The position numbers and the translations under genes were made by a program. The notes beneath the pieces were generated by a model. That model saw nothing but the letters and a program-made list of their open reading frames with translations, was not told the origin of the DNA and made no database searches. This document shows, piece by piece, positions 63,909 through 64,000 of a stretch of 64,000 bases of DNA (positions are counted from its first letter, which is position 1; the number at the start of each line of letters is the position of its first letter). Source of the DNA: Salinisphaera sp040361255. GTDB taxonomy: Bacteria > Pseudomonadota > Gammaproteobacteria > Nevskiales > Salinisphaeraceae. The DNA lies in the NCBI RefSeq assembly GCF_040361255.1, contig NZ_APNG01000013.1:62001-126000 (forward strand), in the 5' to 3' direction.

Positions 63909-64000
63909 AAAGGCCTGGCGCCAACCGCCTGTCGGGATTTCAACCTGAAACCACCCCTGCTCCGTGGCATGCCAGGAATCGGCATATCAACTGGATGATA

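Noticed and set aside
63891..63983. Minus-strand tail reading WFQVEIPTGGWRQAFSGKTL before a TGA
   Set aside because: It resembles the C-terminal strands of glycoside hydrolase-type enzymes, but an in-frame stop lies about 30 codons upstream and it overlaps the end of the YrhK-like gene. At the window edge it cannot be called; sequence beyond 64000 would settle it.

Overview
The window is 64 kb of GC-rich chromosomal DNA, densely coding on both strands. The gene families point to a gammaproteobacterium: periplasmic glucan protein OpgD, Hsp33, YigZ, and the DUF3301, DUF945, DUF3820 and LprI-like families. A halophilic or marine member such as Salinisphaera fits the gene mix, which includes an NhaC-type Na+/H+ antiporter, a TRAP/TAXI receptor and a MetH made as two polypeptides. 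The genus is inference only. I saw no rRNA, tRNA, CRISPR array, prophage or intact transposase gene.

Layout. 1-10.3 kb: small enzymes and envelope genes (GST, thioesterases, OpgD, a DUF4105 protein, a patatin, a membrane diguanylate cyclase, GNAT, cupin, nitronate monooxygenase), with two short elements bounded by inverted repeats and lacking genes. 10.35-11.7 kb: a gene-free array of repeats. 11.8-15.4 kb: deaminase, DUF2905, SDR, TAXI receptor and a methyltransferase-like gene. 15.6-28.1 kb: thirteen minus-strand genes for cobalamin uptake, salvage and nucleotide-loop assembly (btuB-cobO-cbiZ-cobQ-btuC-btuD-cobU-cobT-cobC-cobS-cbiB-cobD-btuF). They are nearly all overlapping and lie behind one clear cobalamin riboswitch. 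28.6-32.9 kb: divergent B12-dependent methionine synthase in two pieces, with a GxxExxY gene bounded by inverted repeats sitting between them. 33-41 kb: a frameshifted DUF2235 gene, transporters (LysE, NhaC, Nramp-like, MATE), VOC, GNAT and Hsp33. 41.2-45.7 kb: a sensor kinase, a receiver and an HPt-REC-REC-GGDEF protein. 46-58 kb: lipoproteins, hydrolases, YigZ, parvulin, a CoA transferase, a CBS protein, a sulfotransferase and others. 58.1-58.4 kb: a chemotaxis-receptor remnant. 58.4-62.6 kb: an unrecognised three-gene membrane operon. 63.1-63.9 kb: a YrhK-like membrane protein.

How the genes work together. BtuB and BtuFCD import corrinoids, CobO adenosylates them, and CbiZ strips foreign lower ligands. 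CbiB, CobD, CobU, CobS, CobT and CobC then rebuild adenosylcobalamin. The main visible consumer is the two-part MetH next door. The other strong theme is repeats. The inverted ends of the GxxExxY cassette, built from 9-bp units, reappear as gene-less versions in the 10.5-11.3 kb array. A second repeat family recurs at 10.35, 32.9 and 62.8 kb. The least understood parts are these repeat cassettes and the three-gene operon at 58.4-62.6 kb.
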